Under the pieces are notes generated by a model. The model was not told where the DNA came from. It made no database searches and saw only the letters and a list, made by a program, of their open reading frames with translations. DNA of 64,000 nucleotides from Akanthomyces muscarius (Eukaryota; Ascomycota; Sordariomycetes; Hypocreales; Cordycipitaceae): the NCBI RefSeq assembly GCF_028009165.1, contig NC_079244.1, forward strand, positions 682,001-746,000, read 5' to 3'. Below, in pieces: positions 46,272 through 57,076 of this stretch. The translations under genes and the position numbers were made by a program. The stretch's first letter is position 1, and every line of letters begins with the position of its first letter.

Positions 46272-46885
46272 TTACTCGGAGATGAAGGCCTTGTAGGCCT
46301 CGGCATCCATGAGCTCGTCAACCTGCTTGGCACCCTGCTCGTCAATCTCGACCTTGACGATCCAGCCGCCGCCGTTGCTGTCGTCCTCGGGGACCTGGTT
46401 GATGGTGGCGGGCTTCTCCTCGAGCAGAGAGTTGGCGGCGGTGACCTTGCAGCGGACGGGGGCGTTGATGTCGCTGGCCGACTTGACCGACTCGACGGCG
46501 CCGATGGCGTCGCCCTGGTCGACAAAGTCGTCGGCGCTCTCGGGGAGCTCGACGTAGACGACGTCGCCGAGCTGCTCAGCGGCGTACTCGGAGATGCCAA
46601 TGACGCCAGACTTGCGGTCGGCCGACAGGTCAATCCACTCGTGGTCCTTGGTGTACATCTTGGCGAGGCCTGTGAAGCGGCATGATGGTCAGTACGCGAG
46701 CGATAAACGGGTATGAGGGCCGAAACCGAGGCGAATTGGACGAGTTCCGGGTGATTTCAATAGGCGCGAAACATACTCAGACGAGAGGTGGTGAAGCTGC
46801 GGACGGGAGCGCGGGCAGCCATGGGAGTCGAGCGGGCAGCGAGGCGCATAGCCGCGGGACGAGCGAAGCGGAGGACAGAGGCCAT
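46272..46885 (-). CDS. GCV3: glycine cleavage system H protein, mitochondrial
   Basis: Exons 46777..46885 and 46272..46669, with a 107-nt intron, give 168 residues. Exon 1 encodes a presequence rich in Arg, Ala and Ser (MASVLRFARPAAMRLAARST) and the splice joins SRLSLAKMYTKDHEWIDL. The core has GVIGISEYAAEQLGDVVYVE and the lipoylation motif GAVESVKSASDINAPV, with the lipoyl-lysine at about residue 99. H protein shuttles the aminomethyl group between the P, T and L proteins in the mitochondrial matrix and, in yeast, also feeds lipoate to other enzymes. Length and motif are normal. Confidence 0.96.
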
Positions 46886-48929
46886 TGTGTATGTGTCGTG
46901 TGTCGTTGTCGTGCGGGAGAAGAGTCGGGACGGAAAGACCTAGGCAGATTGAACCACAGTAGGAGAGGAGATGGGACAGCGGCAAAGCAAGAGACGAGGG
47001 AGGGTGATGAGAGTTGTGGGAAAAGGTCAAGGTTTGGAGGAGGAAAAAGTTACCAAGAGGAGAATGGCCTGTTGCGGGTTTGGGGCGGCCCCCAGAATCG
47101 CGTGTGCCAGAGCTCCAACCACTGTCCAAGGTATCGGGAGCTGTCAGTAGGGCGTCCGCTGGGAGCTGCCTCTGAAAGCCCGGTCCCCTCCGGCGCCGAT
47201 AACGAGGCCAGGGGGGGCAGAGCCGCGCTGCAGAGGGCGCTGTAGGCGGAATGCGGAGCGCTGGCCACGGAAGAGCCACAGCGCATGGGCAGGAAAGGCG
47301 GGGCACTGTCGAGCTGTAGCCAATCATGGATTCAGAAACATAATAGCCCCGCGAATGAGAGCTGCACCTTGTGGTTCTTTTTACACATAGTTTTACTACA
47401 AACAATTGGGTAACCAAACAGACATTTCATAACTTGGCAGCGAGAAGACGAAATATTTGGAGGAAATTTGACGAAACCCCAAGATGAAAGAAGAACAAGA
47501 TGTGATATAATTTGGCATGTTCTGAGACTAGTGGCAGATTCAATGGCTGCCGGTTGAAAAGAGGTCTGTACTGAAGGAGCCGTTGCTGGATAAAATACGA
47601 CGTGCCTCCTGGTACCGCGGCCAGCGACGTCGGAAGCCGCCTGGTAGTAGGTAGCCCTGCCAATTTTAACCTGTCATGGCTTGCGCGCCGTTACGTACAA
47701 GGTTACCGACAGGTCAAAACGGAGCTTCTGCCGTTTACTGAACGTAAGCAACGGTAGAGATTGCGTTTTGGATGGCGGTCTCGGAATCTTGTCCAACTTT
47801 CTCCAGCCTTGTCAAGAAGGCGCGGGATTTGGCCGCCCTTGGCTCTCCAGCACCCATGCACGCCAGGAATCTACGTTAGTGGGTGCATGGCACGCCTTGC
47901 ACGTGTAACCCAATCCTTCAACCAAAGTCGCTGTGCGAGACTAACCTTACGCTTCCATCCGAGACAAATGCGCTTTGGTCTTGGCTGAGCTGAACCCACG
48001 ACCACCTCCACCTAGTATGCTTGCATGCGGTGCTCGAGCGAAGCTCCGTGGCTAAAGTGTCGTATATGACGGTACGACGAGTGTGGTAAAGGTTCCCGTT
48101 TCGTTCATGCACCATCGACTTTCCATGCTCGCGTATGGCTCGAGTACCAACATGCCAGCGACCATGATGCTCAACATAATTGGTGGACCGTAAACGAGAC
48201 GAAAAATCAAAGGCGATGGGCCGATGGGTGGGAAATCGGCCGGGGAGGCTTGGCCCGATCAGGCGGGACGGCACGCTTGTAAGACAATTGTGACAGTCCC
48301 TGTCCTGTCTCCAAGCCCGCGCTCATGCGATGCCCTCCTTCAGCCGCTCCACGGGATGAAACGCAAAGGCCAGGCTCTCCCAAGTCGAGTCTGTACCCCG
48401 CCGCGGCGGTCAGAGCTGTAGCATGGATGCAAGACTCTGCATCATCCACCGCAAAGGTCTCGAGGTTGGGTCTCATGCCGCCAGCATCGGCATCCTGCTT
48501 TCAAGTGTGCTCGTTCATGAGACTCGGTGCAACGATGCACCACGTTTACCATTCAGATTCGTGATTTGCTACGCTTTCGAACTTTTTGCGAGCACAGGTG
48601 GATATTGCATATCGAGTAGTAGACCAGGCATTGAAACCCTCGTTGACTGCGCTGGCTGTTCAAGCCGTGCCGGCTGAGATGTCTAGAACATTTATAGGAA
48701 TATTGAAAGACAGTCTCGGATAGCTGTCCAATATTGACACTTTACAACGGGCGTTTCCCGTGACTTGATTCCTCCAATGCGTTTAAGTCACCTGCTTGTC
48801 CATGAATATATAGTCTTGAAGACAACGCCCATCCAGGGAAACGAACTCGCAAGTTCGAAAACATCTCTGAACTTTCAGTACAGCACTAGTCTTTCCATAC
48901 ACTACTCTTCCTTCCCTTCTACATTCGAT
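46886..48929. other. 2 kb intergenic region
   Basis: No supported gene. CCAATCA lies at 47320..47326, about 435 bp upstream of the GCV3 start. The right half is the upstream region of the secreted protein gene at 48930, with a TATA-like ATATATAG at about 48804..48811. Confidence 0.45.
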
Positions 48930-49418
48930 ATGCACTCTTTGCAAACCTTGCTCGTCGTGCTCGGCAGCGTTCAGGCTGTCCTAGGTGGTCTGCTGCCACC
49001 ATCCTCCATTTGCCGCGACGGCACAATCTGCGTCGGCGACAAATCCCAGTGCACAAAAAACAATGCGGGCTGGATTTGCTGCGCACCAGGAGAGAAGGCT
49101 GTCAACGGGGCATGCACCGATGGCTCCGCAACTACATGCGCCGACGGCAAAACCGTGTGCTCCGGCACCAAGCCTCAGTGCACCACAAACAGCGGCATCT
49201 TTGGGCAGGGCAACTCCATCTGCTGCGAGAGCGGCGAGCAGGCAATCTCTGGAAAATGCTATCCCGGGAACAAGAGACTGCTCGCTTGCTACGAAGGCGG
49301 ACTGTGCGATCTCGACAAGGAGGAGTACTGTGCGTGGACCACGACTGGTGGATATTCGCGATGCTGCAAGCGCAACCAATATCTGAACAATGGCTACAAC
49401 TGCCTGCCAAAGCCCTAA
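48930..49418 (+). CDS. secreted cysteine-rich protein with repeated modules
   Basis: A single exon of 162 residues from ATG 48930, chosen because the signal peptide MHSLQTLLVVLGSVQAVLGG starts there. The mature protein has about 20 cysteines in repeated modules of the form C-x-DG-x-x-C-x-G-x-K-x-x-C...CC-x-x-GE: CRDGTICVGDKSQC...CCAPGEKAVNGAC and CADGKTVCSGTKPQC...CCESGEQAISGKC. A third, shorter module is CYEGGLCDLDKEEYC...CCK. This resembles granulin- or whey-acidic-like small domains by cysteine pattern only. It should be exported and highly disulfide-bonded. It is a candidate effector or wall protein; no family name is justified. Confidence 0.75.
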   Translation: MHSLQTLLVVLGSVQAVLGGLLPPSSICRDGTICVGDKSQCTKNNAGWICCAPGEKAVNGACTDGSATTCADGKTVCSGTKPQCTTNSGIFGQGNSICCESGEQAISGKCYPGNKRLLACYEGGLCDLDKEEYCAWTTTGGYSRCCKRNQYLNNGYNCLPKP

Positions 49419-50555
49419 TTGGGCGGTTTATTCTACAACGGCGGGCGAGCAGAAATGGGTGCAGTGAGCTGTGATCGTTGTATGGAGTTCCCACTGGGTT
49501 TAAGCTCAGCCGGTCGCTGGCTGTTCAAGTATTTATTTGTTATTTAGTGAATACTACGTTGCACTTCTCACTTGGGCCCTTTACCATAGAAGCGGCGGCT
49601 GTAAGTTCTTTGCTAAGATAGGGCAAGGGACGCAAGTGACAGCACGTATAGCAGAGCGAAGCGTTGACACAAGCTACAGAGTGCAATACGCATGGCACAA
49701 TCGTCGCTCGATTGTTCCGCTGAAAGACATCGTTGGCAGCACATATGACATTTTCTCGTGCAGTTGAGAGTGAGATGTATCCCAATGTATGAAATTTGAT
49801 GATTCGTAGCAAGAGAAAGTCTGATGAGTGGGATATTGGGATAGATGCAACCTCATCAAGTACCGAAATTCGTACCCAGATCAAGCTTCTCCGTATCGTG
49901 GTAAATTTGTTAAACGGTATATTGCTGACCATCTATACTTGATACATCATTGCACCATGGCCTTTGTTGACATATTGGCGAGAGCTCAAGCCGCTTGTGC
50001 AACGGTTGTGGTGGCGTTTGGTGTTGTCCTTGTCGTCGGGGGCGGGGTCGGGTCGCCGCACACAACGGCTCAACGCCCAAGAGCAATCACGCAAAAATCT
50101 CAGCTAAAAATAGGCAATCTGCGAGCAGCCGGCCATATCGCATCGTTGGGCAAACAAGCATTCCCCGGCAGCTGCATTTCGTCATCTTGGACACGGCGCT
50201 TCCCCTGCACTGACGGGTCCGGCCCCTCTAAAATTCCGGGTCCTTTTCTAGGTCGCGCGCCAGGCCACCGCCCGAGCCCATCGTCTTGCATCACAAGCAA
50301 GCAATCAAAGAAACCCACCGGGAATATTGATAACTCTGGGAGCTTCGCCCTCTTTTTGCATCTACTACAATCAGATTAGCTGCAATATATACACCCTCGC
50401 TGCTTGTCTGGATTGCGCCCCACGCTCGGAACCCCCCAATTCGCTTGCAGCCCGCGCGGCTACCCAACAGCCCTCGCACAAGCTCTCTCCCCCTCCTCTT
50501 TGTCTCTCCTCCTCCACCACCGCACACGCACACACACACAGCACCGTCCTTCGCC
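49419..50555. other. intergenic, upstream of GTPase gene
   Basis: No supported gene over 1.1 kb. A (CA)n run (cacacgcacacacacacaca, about 50522..50540) lies just before the GTPase start codon. A 183-codon frame near 49828..50379 has no family signal and includes low-complexity sequence. Confidence 0.45.
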
Positions 50556-51606
50556 ATGGAGACTGATGATGTACCGCCTGTGACGCCACAAGACAACCTC
50601 GACGATACGCTCGGAGGCTTGGATGGCTCGCCGCAGGTAGCTTCGACACACCACAACAACGGCATACACGAGCACGAGCCGCAATCGCCGGGCGGGCCAT
50701 TACACCACTACCAGCACCACGACGACGACCCGGCCGCCACGCGGTACACGCCGCCCGTACCGGGCACCAGCAGCGGCAGCGCACCGCCCTCAGCGGCGCC
50801 CGGCTCGCGGGCCGGCAGCGAAATGTCGAACCCGTCGCAGCACCAGGCGCACGGCGAGTACGCCGGCAGCCGCCAGGGTTCGGGCGAGCCCACGGCGCCC
50901 AACGGCCGCAACCACGTCGTCATCAAGGTCGGCATGGTCGGCGACGCGCAGATTGGCAAGACGTCGCTCATGGTCAAGTACGTCGAGGGCAGCTGGGACG
51001 AGGACTACATCCAGACGCTCGGCGTCAACTTTATGGAAAAGACCATTTCCATCCGCAACACGGAGATTACATTCTCCATCTGGGATCTCGGCGGCCAGCG
51101 CGAGTTTGTCAACATGCTCCCGCTGGTGTGCAACGACGCCGTCGCCATTCTCTTCATGTTCGACCTGACGCGCAAGAGCACCCTCAACAGCATCAAGGAG
51201 TGGTACAGGCAAGGCCGCGGCTTCAACAAGACGGCCATTCCCATCTTGGTCGGCACCAAGTACGATCACTTTGTCAACTTTCCGATTCAAGATCAGGAAG
51301 AGATTTCCAACCAGGTAAGACAGTGCAGAGTACCGGTGGCTTTGTGTGTGTCTGTAGATTGCTGACCAGCGGCAGGCACGACGTTTTGCAAAGGCGATGC
51401 GAGCTGCTCTCATCTTTTCAAGTACTAGCCATAGTATCAATGTGCAAAAGGTAAGCTCTCTGCTACGCTGGGCTGTCCCAAACAGCCGCTGACCCGAGAT
51501 TTCACAGATTTTCAAGATTGTCTTATCCAAGGCCTTCGATCTCAAGTGCACGATTCCCGAAATCGAAAACGTCGGCGAGCCGCTACTACTGTACCAATCT
51601 GTTTGA
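50556..51606 (+). CDS. TEM1: septum-promoting small GTPase Spg1/Tem1
   Basis: Exons 50556..51314, 51376..51450 and 51508..51606 give 310 residues. A long Pro/His/Ser-rich N-terminal extension of about 118 residues precedes the GTPase domain: P-loop GDAQIGKTS (129-137), [13 protein letters not shown] switch [13 protein letters not shown] switch II (from 176), LVGTKYDHF (231-239) and, after the first splice, [12 protein letters not shown]. The C-terminus [17 protein letters not shown] has no CAAX lipidation box, as in Tem1/Spg1. This GTPase triggers the septation initiation (mitotic exit) network at spindle poles. The N-terminal extension is typical of filamentous fungi and absent from fission yeast Spg1. 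Confidence 0.93.
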
Positions 51607-52345
51607 TTCCAACGAGTCGTCTGATGAACCGAGAAACACTCTACAACCTATAGAGATGGACATTGCGACTTCTACGTCGCCCTTTAGGCCGAACTTTGCA
51701 TGATATGACCTCATGCTCCAAGTTCCGCTGAGACACCCGACTTTTCAGTTTTTTCCTTTGACGCAGATTCACGTTCAGAATCAAGATGCAATCGGGGCAT
51801 ATAGAGGATATTGTATATTAAAAGAGCGTTCCCACTGGTGGGTCCTCTAACAGGTTCCTCGGGAAGGAGCACGGAATTCTTTTTCTTTTTTTTTTTCTGT
51901 TTCAAATCATTTTAACGGCTTGTCGAGACGCGCAAACAGGGGTGCCATCATATCTTGATGGTTTTTCTCTTTCAACGACTTTCTCAAGTCACAGACGACG
52001 CACGGAAGGGGCTTTTTTTCGTGAGAGTTTGGAATAGAAAACAGACCACGGGATAGGGAATTCAAGTGCGTATTCATCGTCTCGCCGAGACTGGGGATGG
52101 TGGATCTGGAGAAGAGGAGGCTGTGTATGGCTGATGTATGTGAGGAGACGCTCGACATTGGCCGCGCGTTGACAGATCAGATCACAAAAAAGAAACAAAG
52201 TATAATACTGTTACAACCGGCCAGCCTACGAGCTACGCACTGGAAAAATGTGATTCACCAACATGTCAGCACAGCAAAGGTAAGATGAATTCGGGAAATC
52301 AAAGGCATTAACTGCTCTCTAAGTAGTACTCATTACAAATCCTGC
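51607..52345. other. 3' intergenic spacer
   Basis: About 740 bp between two convergent genes. It contains a T-rich stretch near 51881..51897 and no supported gene. Confidence 0.5.
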
Positions 52346-53117
52346 TCAGTTGATCGCCATTCTGGCGCCGGGCTTCACCGCCGACTTAACCTTGGACCAC
52401 ACAGTCTTGCGTTTTTCCGGCGGCGGCGGCGGCGACAGCAGGATTGTTTGGGCTCTGCTGCTACTACTACTGCTCTCTGTTGTCGTCGATTTGCGTCGCG
52501 GTGCTGGGCTCGCCGATGATCAGGCCGTTGGTGTAGTCGCAATGCGAGGCGAGCGCCTTGTCGCTCAGGTAGATGACGAACAACTCCTCCTCGAAGCTCG
52601 AAGTTGTCGACGGGATGTTGCTGTCGTCCGTGGCGCTGTCCGTCTCGCCGGGCTCGGCGGCCACATTGACCTGTGGCTGCGGCCGGTTTGCAGCGCGGCG
52701 GGCAGCTTCTTCCGGATGGTTGGGAGGAGGAAGGCCGCGCAGGGCCTCCCAGGCAGGCGGCATGTAGACGCCGTTGTCGTCGTCCGCCACGCTGTCAAGC
52801 GCCGACGCCGTGGCGGGCGAGGCTCGTCTGGGGATCGCGCGGCCGGAGGTAAGCCGGCCAGCATCGGGACGGAAGGACTCTCCCGAGGCGTATCGCCTGG
52901 TCCGCTCGGTGTTGCGGACAGGCTCGGCGGAGGAGGAGGAGCCCGTCTCGACGGCAAAGGCGCCGAGTGAGCTCTGGGAGCTGCTCAGGCTCGGGCAGTC
53001 CACGCTGAACCCGCCGGGGCTCGCGGCTGGGGAGGAGGACATGGGCGAAGGAGAAGTGCTGGCGTCTCGCGAAGGGAGGCTCGTGGTCTGGCTGTTGCTG
53101 GCGGGTGCGTGAGGCAT
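52346..53117 (-). CDS. hypothetical protein with an apparent frame change near its 3' end
   Basis: The intact frame 52467..53117 encodes 216 residues, Ser/Pro-rich at first, then DDDNGVYMPPAWEALRGLPP and, with strong GC-ending codon bias, EEELFVIYLSDKALASHCDY. It ends IDDNREQ at a TAG. From about 52510 a +1 frame continues without a stop as SPAPRRKSTTTESSSSSSRA, then PPPPEKRKTVWSKVKSAVKP, to a TGA at 52346..52348. The basic, protein-like tail suggests that the true C-terminus is in this second frame. A 76-nt intron (GTTGTT donor, CTGAT branch) would join the frames but would remove well-biased codons. A one-base indel or assembly error is equally possible. No family recognised; probably a lineage-specific cytosolic protein. 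Confidence 0.55.
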
Positions 53118-54645
53118 CGTGTGTATGTGTTTCTGTAATGGGTAGAAGCTGGGCTTTGGTGGTTGAGGAGCTGTTGTTGGATGATGGGAACTGAGATTTG
53201 GGTAATGTCACGGTTATTATATAGATTTAAATTCAGTAGTAGTCTACAAGACTTTTACCTTGAGTAAGATGCTAGTATAAAGCGCATTCGACTCTTTGAA
53301 GGGCCAGAGAAGAATGGTGTTGAGACGTCATGGTCGAAATGCTGCGGCTACAAAGGGCCCTCGGGGCGAAACAACTTGCTTTGTCTGGCATCAAGCAGCG
53401 AAAAGACGAGCAATGCCCCCGAAGCAATGTATTGCATCAGTTGAGGTTTCATAGAGTGAGCCTTGATGAAATGAAAGAAGACAACAACGAAAGCCGGGAG
53501 AGAAATCACAAAGTAAGATTTACTTGCCAACGACAAAGCGATGCGCCAATGGTTGTGACAAGCGCACAATCAATCCCTCACTCACAAAGCCCGCCTGTCA
53601 TATATAATGGCTGGCCCAGGGAGCCCAATGAGTAGTGTTTTACCATCTTTGCATTTCTTCAATTGGCTTGATAAAGCTTTCATGGCCTCCAGCGGGAAGG
53701 CCATTCGAAGCATCGGCACAGCCCGTCTCATGGCCGCTTTCAACCCACTTACACGGGATAGCCCATACACGGGATCACACTACGCTATTGAATCGCAGCT
53801 AGCTTGCGAACTGAAGCAAAACTACGAACATGTTCAATGCACGCTGTGATTGTTTCTGAGTTTTTTGCCTGCCAAGAAAGTCTCAAAGGGCGGGCTGTCT
53901 TTAGGCTCCGACCCTGGAATTAGAACTTGGCATGGCATGTTCAATCCGCGCTGCGATTGTTTCGCACGCTGCCATCGATTCGGAGCATTTTGCCCTCCAG
54001 GAAAAATCTTGAAGGGTCGGTTGTCTTTAGGCGCCGACCCCGTGATTAGAACTTGGCTGGACAGGGTCCCAAGTGTGTTGTATGTCGGGATCCTCAAGTA
54101 GAGGCTGAAGGCCGCAGAGTCAACAGAATGGAACAGCTGGATCAGAACTGCGTTCCCGTCTAAAAACCGTGATATCGTGATATGTTGTGCAGCATCAACG
54201 GGGTTAGCTCGTGCCTGTCAAGCCACAACATGGCTGCATGGCTGCACCAAGAGTAGATCCAAATCACAAGCGAGGGAGGTCAAATTTAGCGGCATGCTCT
54301 ATTCTATGTACTGGCCGCAAGGAAATAGTAAAATGGCCACTAGGGCGGAATGCAACATCTAATTGCCTCACAATATGACTTGTAACTGTTCAATATTGGA
54401 CGTGATGTGAAAGAAACTCCAAAACGCCCAACTCTGCCGATACCCATGACGAGGCGGATAAAACCTGGTTGTATGTACAGAAGCGGAATTATGCGACGGC
54501 TGACCCGCTTCCCGGCCAGAGTCGTCCGATATCAGGTTGGCCAGTATGGCCTGTTTTTCTGGTTTGATGGGTATAATGATGGTGGCATGCTCGCCTGCGT
54601 GTATGATGCTCATGTCGTGTAAAATGGAATGTTGAGGGCCAGTGC
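53118..54645. other. intergenic with a tandem duplication
   Basis: No gene supported over 1.5 kb. It contains the imperfect duplication described separately at 53828..54061. The rest is unremarkable AT-balanced sequence. Confidence 0.45.
53828..54061. repeat. imperfect tandem duplication, about 110-125 bp per copy
   Basis: Two adjacent copies share catgttcaat-(cg)cgctg-gattgtttc, a middle part tttgcc-(tc)c-ca-gaaa, and the distinctive gtctttaggc-ccgaccc and attagaacttgg blocks. Copy 1 spans about 53828..53937 and copy 2 about 53938..54061, with roughly 80% identity in the matching blocks. No ends, inverted termini or coding frame identify it as a known element. Confidence 0.7.
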
Positions 54646-55086
54646 TCAGGGGTCCTTCTTGCCCCAGATCGGGGCGCCAAGCGGCTTGCTGACGCCAAAG
54701 CCAACGCCAACGGCAATGCCAATAATGAGGGCAATTAGGAGAACCTTGGCAGCAATCTTCTGGCGTCGGTTGAGTCTCGACATGTAGGTGCAGCTTCGCT
54801 TGATCTTGGCGTCCTTGGCCTTGTCCTTCCAGTGCTGCTTGCCTGGCCATACCTGGCACTCGCCATTTCTAGTGATGGTGCAGCTCTTGCGGGTTGTCGT
54901 TGTGGTTTGGGAGATCAGACCGGCCTCGACATCGGTGTCAAAGGGGTTGCTGCTGCGCTCGGAGCGGGGAGTGGCAAGGTCGACGGGCAAAACGCAGACA
55001 GTTGTGGCGGTAGAAAGGGTGGCCGCCTTTTCGGGCGTTGCGACCTCTACAGTCTGTGCCTCGGGGTTTTTGTTGTCGTTGGCCAT
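54646..55086 (-). CDS. single-pass membrane hypothetical protein
   Basis: A single exon of 146 residues. The first 100 residues are polar with a SNPFDTDVEAGLISQTTTTT region and a small cysteine pair in CTITRNGECQVWPG. A basic patch (KAKDAKIKR, SRLNRRQK) precedes one strongly hydrophobic helix, KVLLIALIIGIAVGVGFGVS, and a short polar tail ending GKKDP. It therefore has one transmembrane segment near the C-terminus and no signal peptide, with the basic flank predicting a cytosolic N-terminus. I do not recognise the family; lineage-restricted proteins of this shape are frequent in Hypocreales. Confidence 0.65.
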   Translation of the reverse strand: MANDNKNPEAQTVEVATPEKAATLSTATTVCVLPVDLATPRSERSSNPFDTDVEAGLISQTTTTTRKSCTITRNGECQVWPGKQHWKDKAKDAKIKRSCTYMSRLNRRQKIAAKVLLIALIIGIAVGVGFGVSKPLGAPIWGKKDP

Positions 55087-56874
55087 TGTGTTGAGAGTGT
55101 GGTGTCGATGTGGTGATGGAATGGCGCCACGCGTCGGTGGATGGTAGAATTTGAGCTACTACAGCGATGAATCAGCGTCGGAAAATTTTGACCAATTTGA
55201 TGAGGTGAAGGAGTAACAGGCTTCCAGAAACTCCAAGCAAGGTAGGACAAGACGATCCTTTGGGGCGCGGGAACAATGGCTCGAAGAAGGAGAAGACGGG
55301 TCAAGGCTCGAGGCACTTACACTTTGTTGAGGCGGGCGCTAACTGGTAGCAGAGCGAAGCAGCAGAGAACGAACAATGCAGAGCGCGAGGAAAGGATTGA
55401 AGCAATGGAGACCTGGAAGGAGAGGAGGTGAATTGAAGGAGGGATGGGACGAAAGAAGACGAAGAATGGAATAATTATCGAAGGAGGGCGCGAATTCTTT
55501 TGAGAGAGCAGAGTAGAGGGGAGCGGTGCGGCGCGGCGCGAGGAAGTCCCAGCCACGCAGTAATTTGGGGGGGAGCGTGGTGTGGTGGTGCCAGGCGTGG
55601 ATGGTATGGTAGCACGGATTGCAGTGAGAACCCTGCAAGTGTAGCGTCGACGAGGGCAGAGAATGTCTTGGCGCCAGGAAATACGGCCAGCCGATAGGGG
55701 TCAGCAGATATTTAGAAGATCAATGACCAAAGAAGAGTTTATTTTTGCTCAAGGAAAAAGTAAGGGCAGAGGTTCAAATGAAAAAGGGCCTGGTCTGGGT
55801 CAAGCAAAATTATCTTCTTGGCTGGCAATCGGCAAGTACCTACCTCTCTGTCTGGGTAGCCGCAAACAAGAAGGAGGAGGAGGGCGGCCACTGCGCGCAG
55901 CTCTGAAGGGGAGGGGGGCCACAGTGACGAGACCGCTCCCGTCAAGCAGGCTAGCAGGCAGGTAGGTACCTTTTCCAAGCTAGCGCGCGCAGCGAGGTAC
56001 AGCCACTTTACGCCAGGGTGTGCGACGTGGTTGTCTCTACGAGTAATGAGCGACAAGCGGGCGGGCGCAGCGATGGTCAGACAGCGAAAGCAGCAGACAC
56101 TGCACTGGCTGCAAACTCAGAAATCGCGGGAAATTCAAGGCACGGCGTGGCAAAGACACTCGTTTGGGGGCTACAGAAACGGCTATGAAGCTCGACGCAT
56201 TGCTGCGGAGCCCTGAGCAGGCGCAGGGTGATGCTGACAGGCAAGATGGGCGATATTGCAAGCAGATGTTTCATCCTGCATCTTCACTTGCCACCTTGAA
56301 TGCAGAAGGAAAAAAAAGAGGCAGCGGACGAGAATAAATGCCAGAAGTTCCAGAACAACACATCGAGGCCTCGCCACATCGCGTCGTCGCAAGCCCTGCT
56401 GCGCTGAGGCATTGCGCTAGCTGAAGCAACAAGAAAAATAAACTTACAGTGAGTGTGGGTGCAAGCTGCCAGGCACCAGGAGCGCTGGAGCCACCCGCTG
56501 CAGCTAACAACCTAGTGCTGTAGGGAATACCTAGAGAGGCAACCAGCGCCACTCGGGAGCCATCTCTAGTGGCCTCTCGCAGGTCCTTTGCGCGCTCTAG
56601 TGGCGGCAGCAGTGGGGGCGCTGGGGAGTCTAAAGTTTTGGGCGGGCCCAGGACTGGCTGCACGTAAAAAGTATTGGATTTTTGGCGCCGTCTGCAATCC
56701 GCCTCTCTATCTCCCGCACCAAACAGCCCAGCCCATGTTCTCGTCCATCCTTCATCTCGTGGCTTGTCCATATCTTGCATCCACTCCTCCGTACTAGCCC
56801 CGAATCTAACCCCTCATGACCTCTCCTCCGACTAGGGGCTTCTCGAGGCTCGCACAAGTCGACCCAGTGCATCT

Positions 56875-56908
56875 GCATCCTGCCCAGCGCCGCATCCTGC
56901 CCAGCGCC
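56875..56908. repeat. 2 x 17-bp direct repeat
   Basis: Two exact adjacent copies of gcatcctgcccagcgcc, with the first six bases repeated once more. Intergenic. Confidence 0.8.
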
Positions 56909-57049
56909 GCATCCACCCAGACTGCACTGGATCATCTGGATGCGACACCGACAACGAGACTAGCTGATTAGCAGCCACCAGCTGGCTATTGCTGGCCTAG
57001 CCTCGCGGGCAGCGAACTACTTGTTGGGAGATGCAAAAGTTTCGGCACC

Positions 57050-57076
57050 ACTCTGCCCACTCTGCCCACTCTGCCC
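57050..57076. repeat. 3 x 9-bp direct repeat
   Basis: Three exact adjacent copies of actctgccc in intergenic DNA. Confidence 0.85.

Noticed and set aside
52350..52970. 206-codon plus-strand frame
   Set aside because: Antisense to the hypothetical protein gene; Gly/Arg-rich with no signature. It reflects the GC bias of the minus-strand gene.
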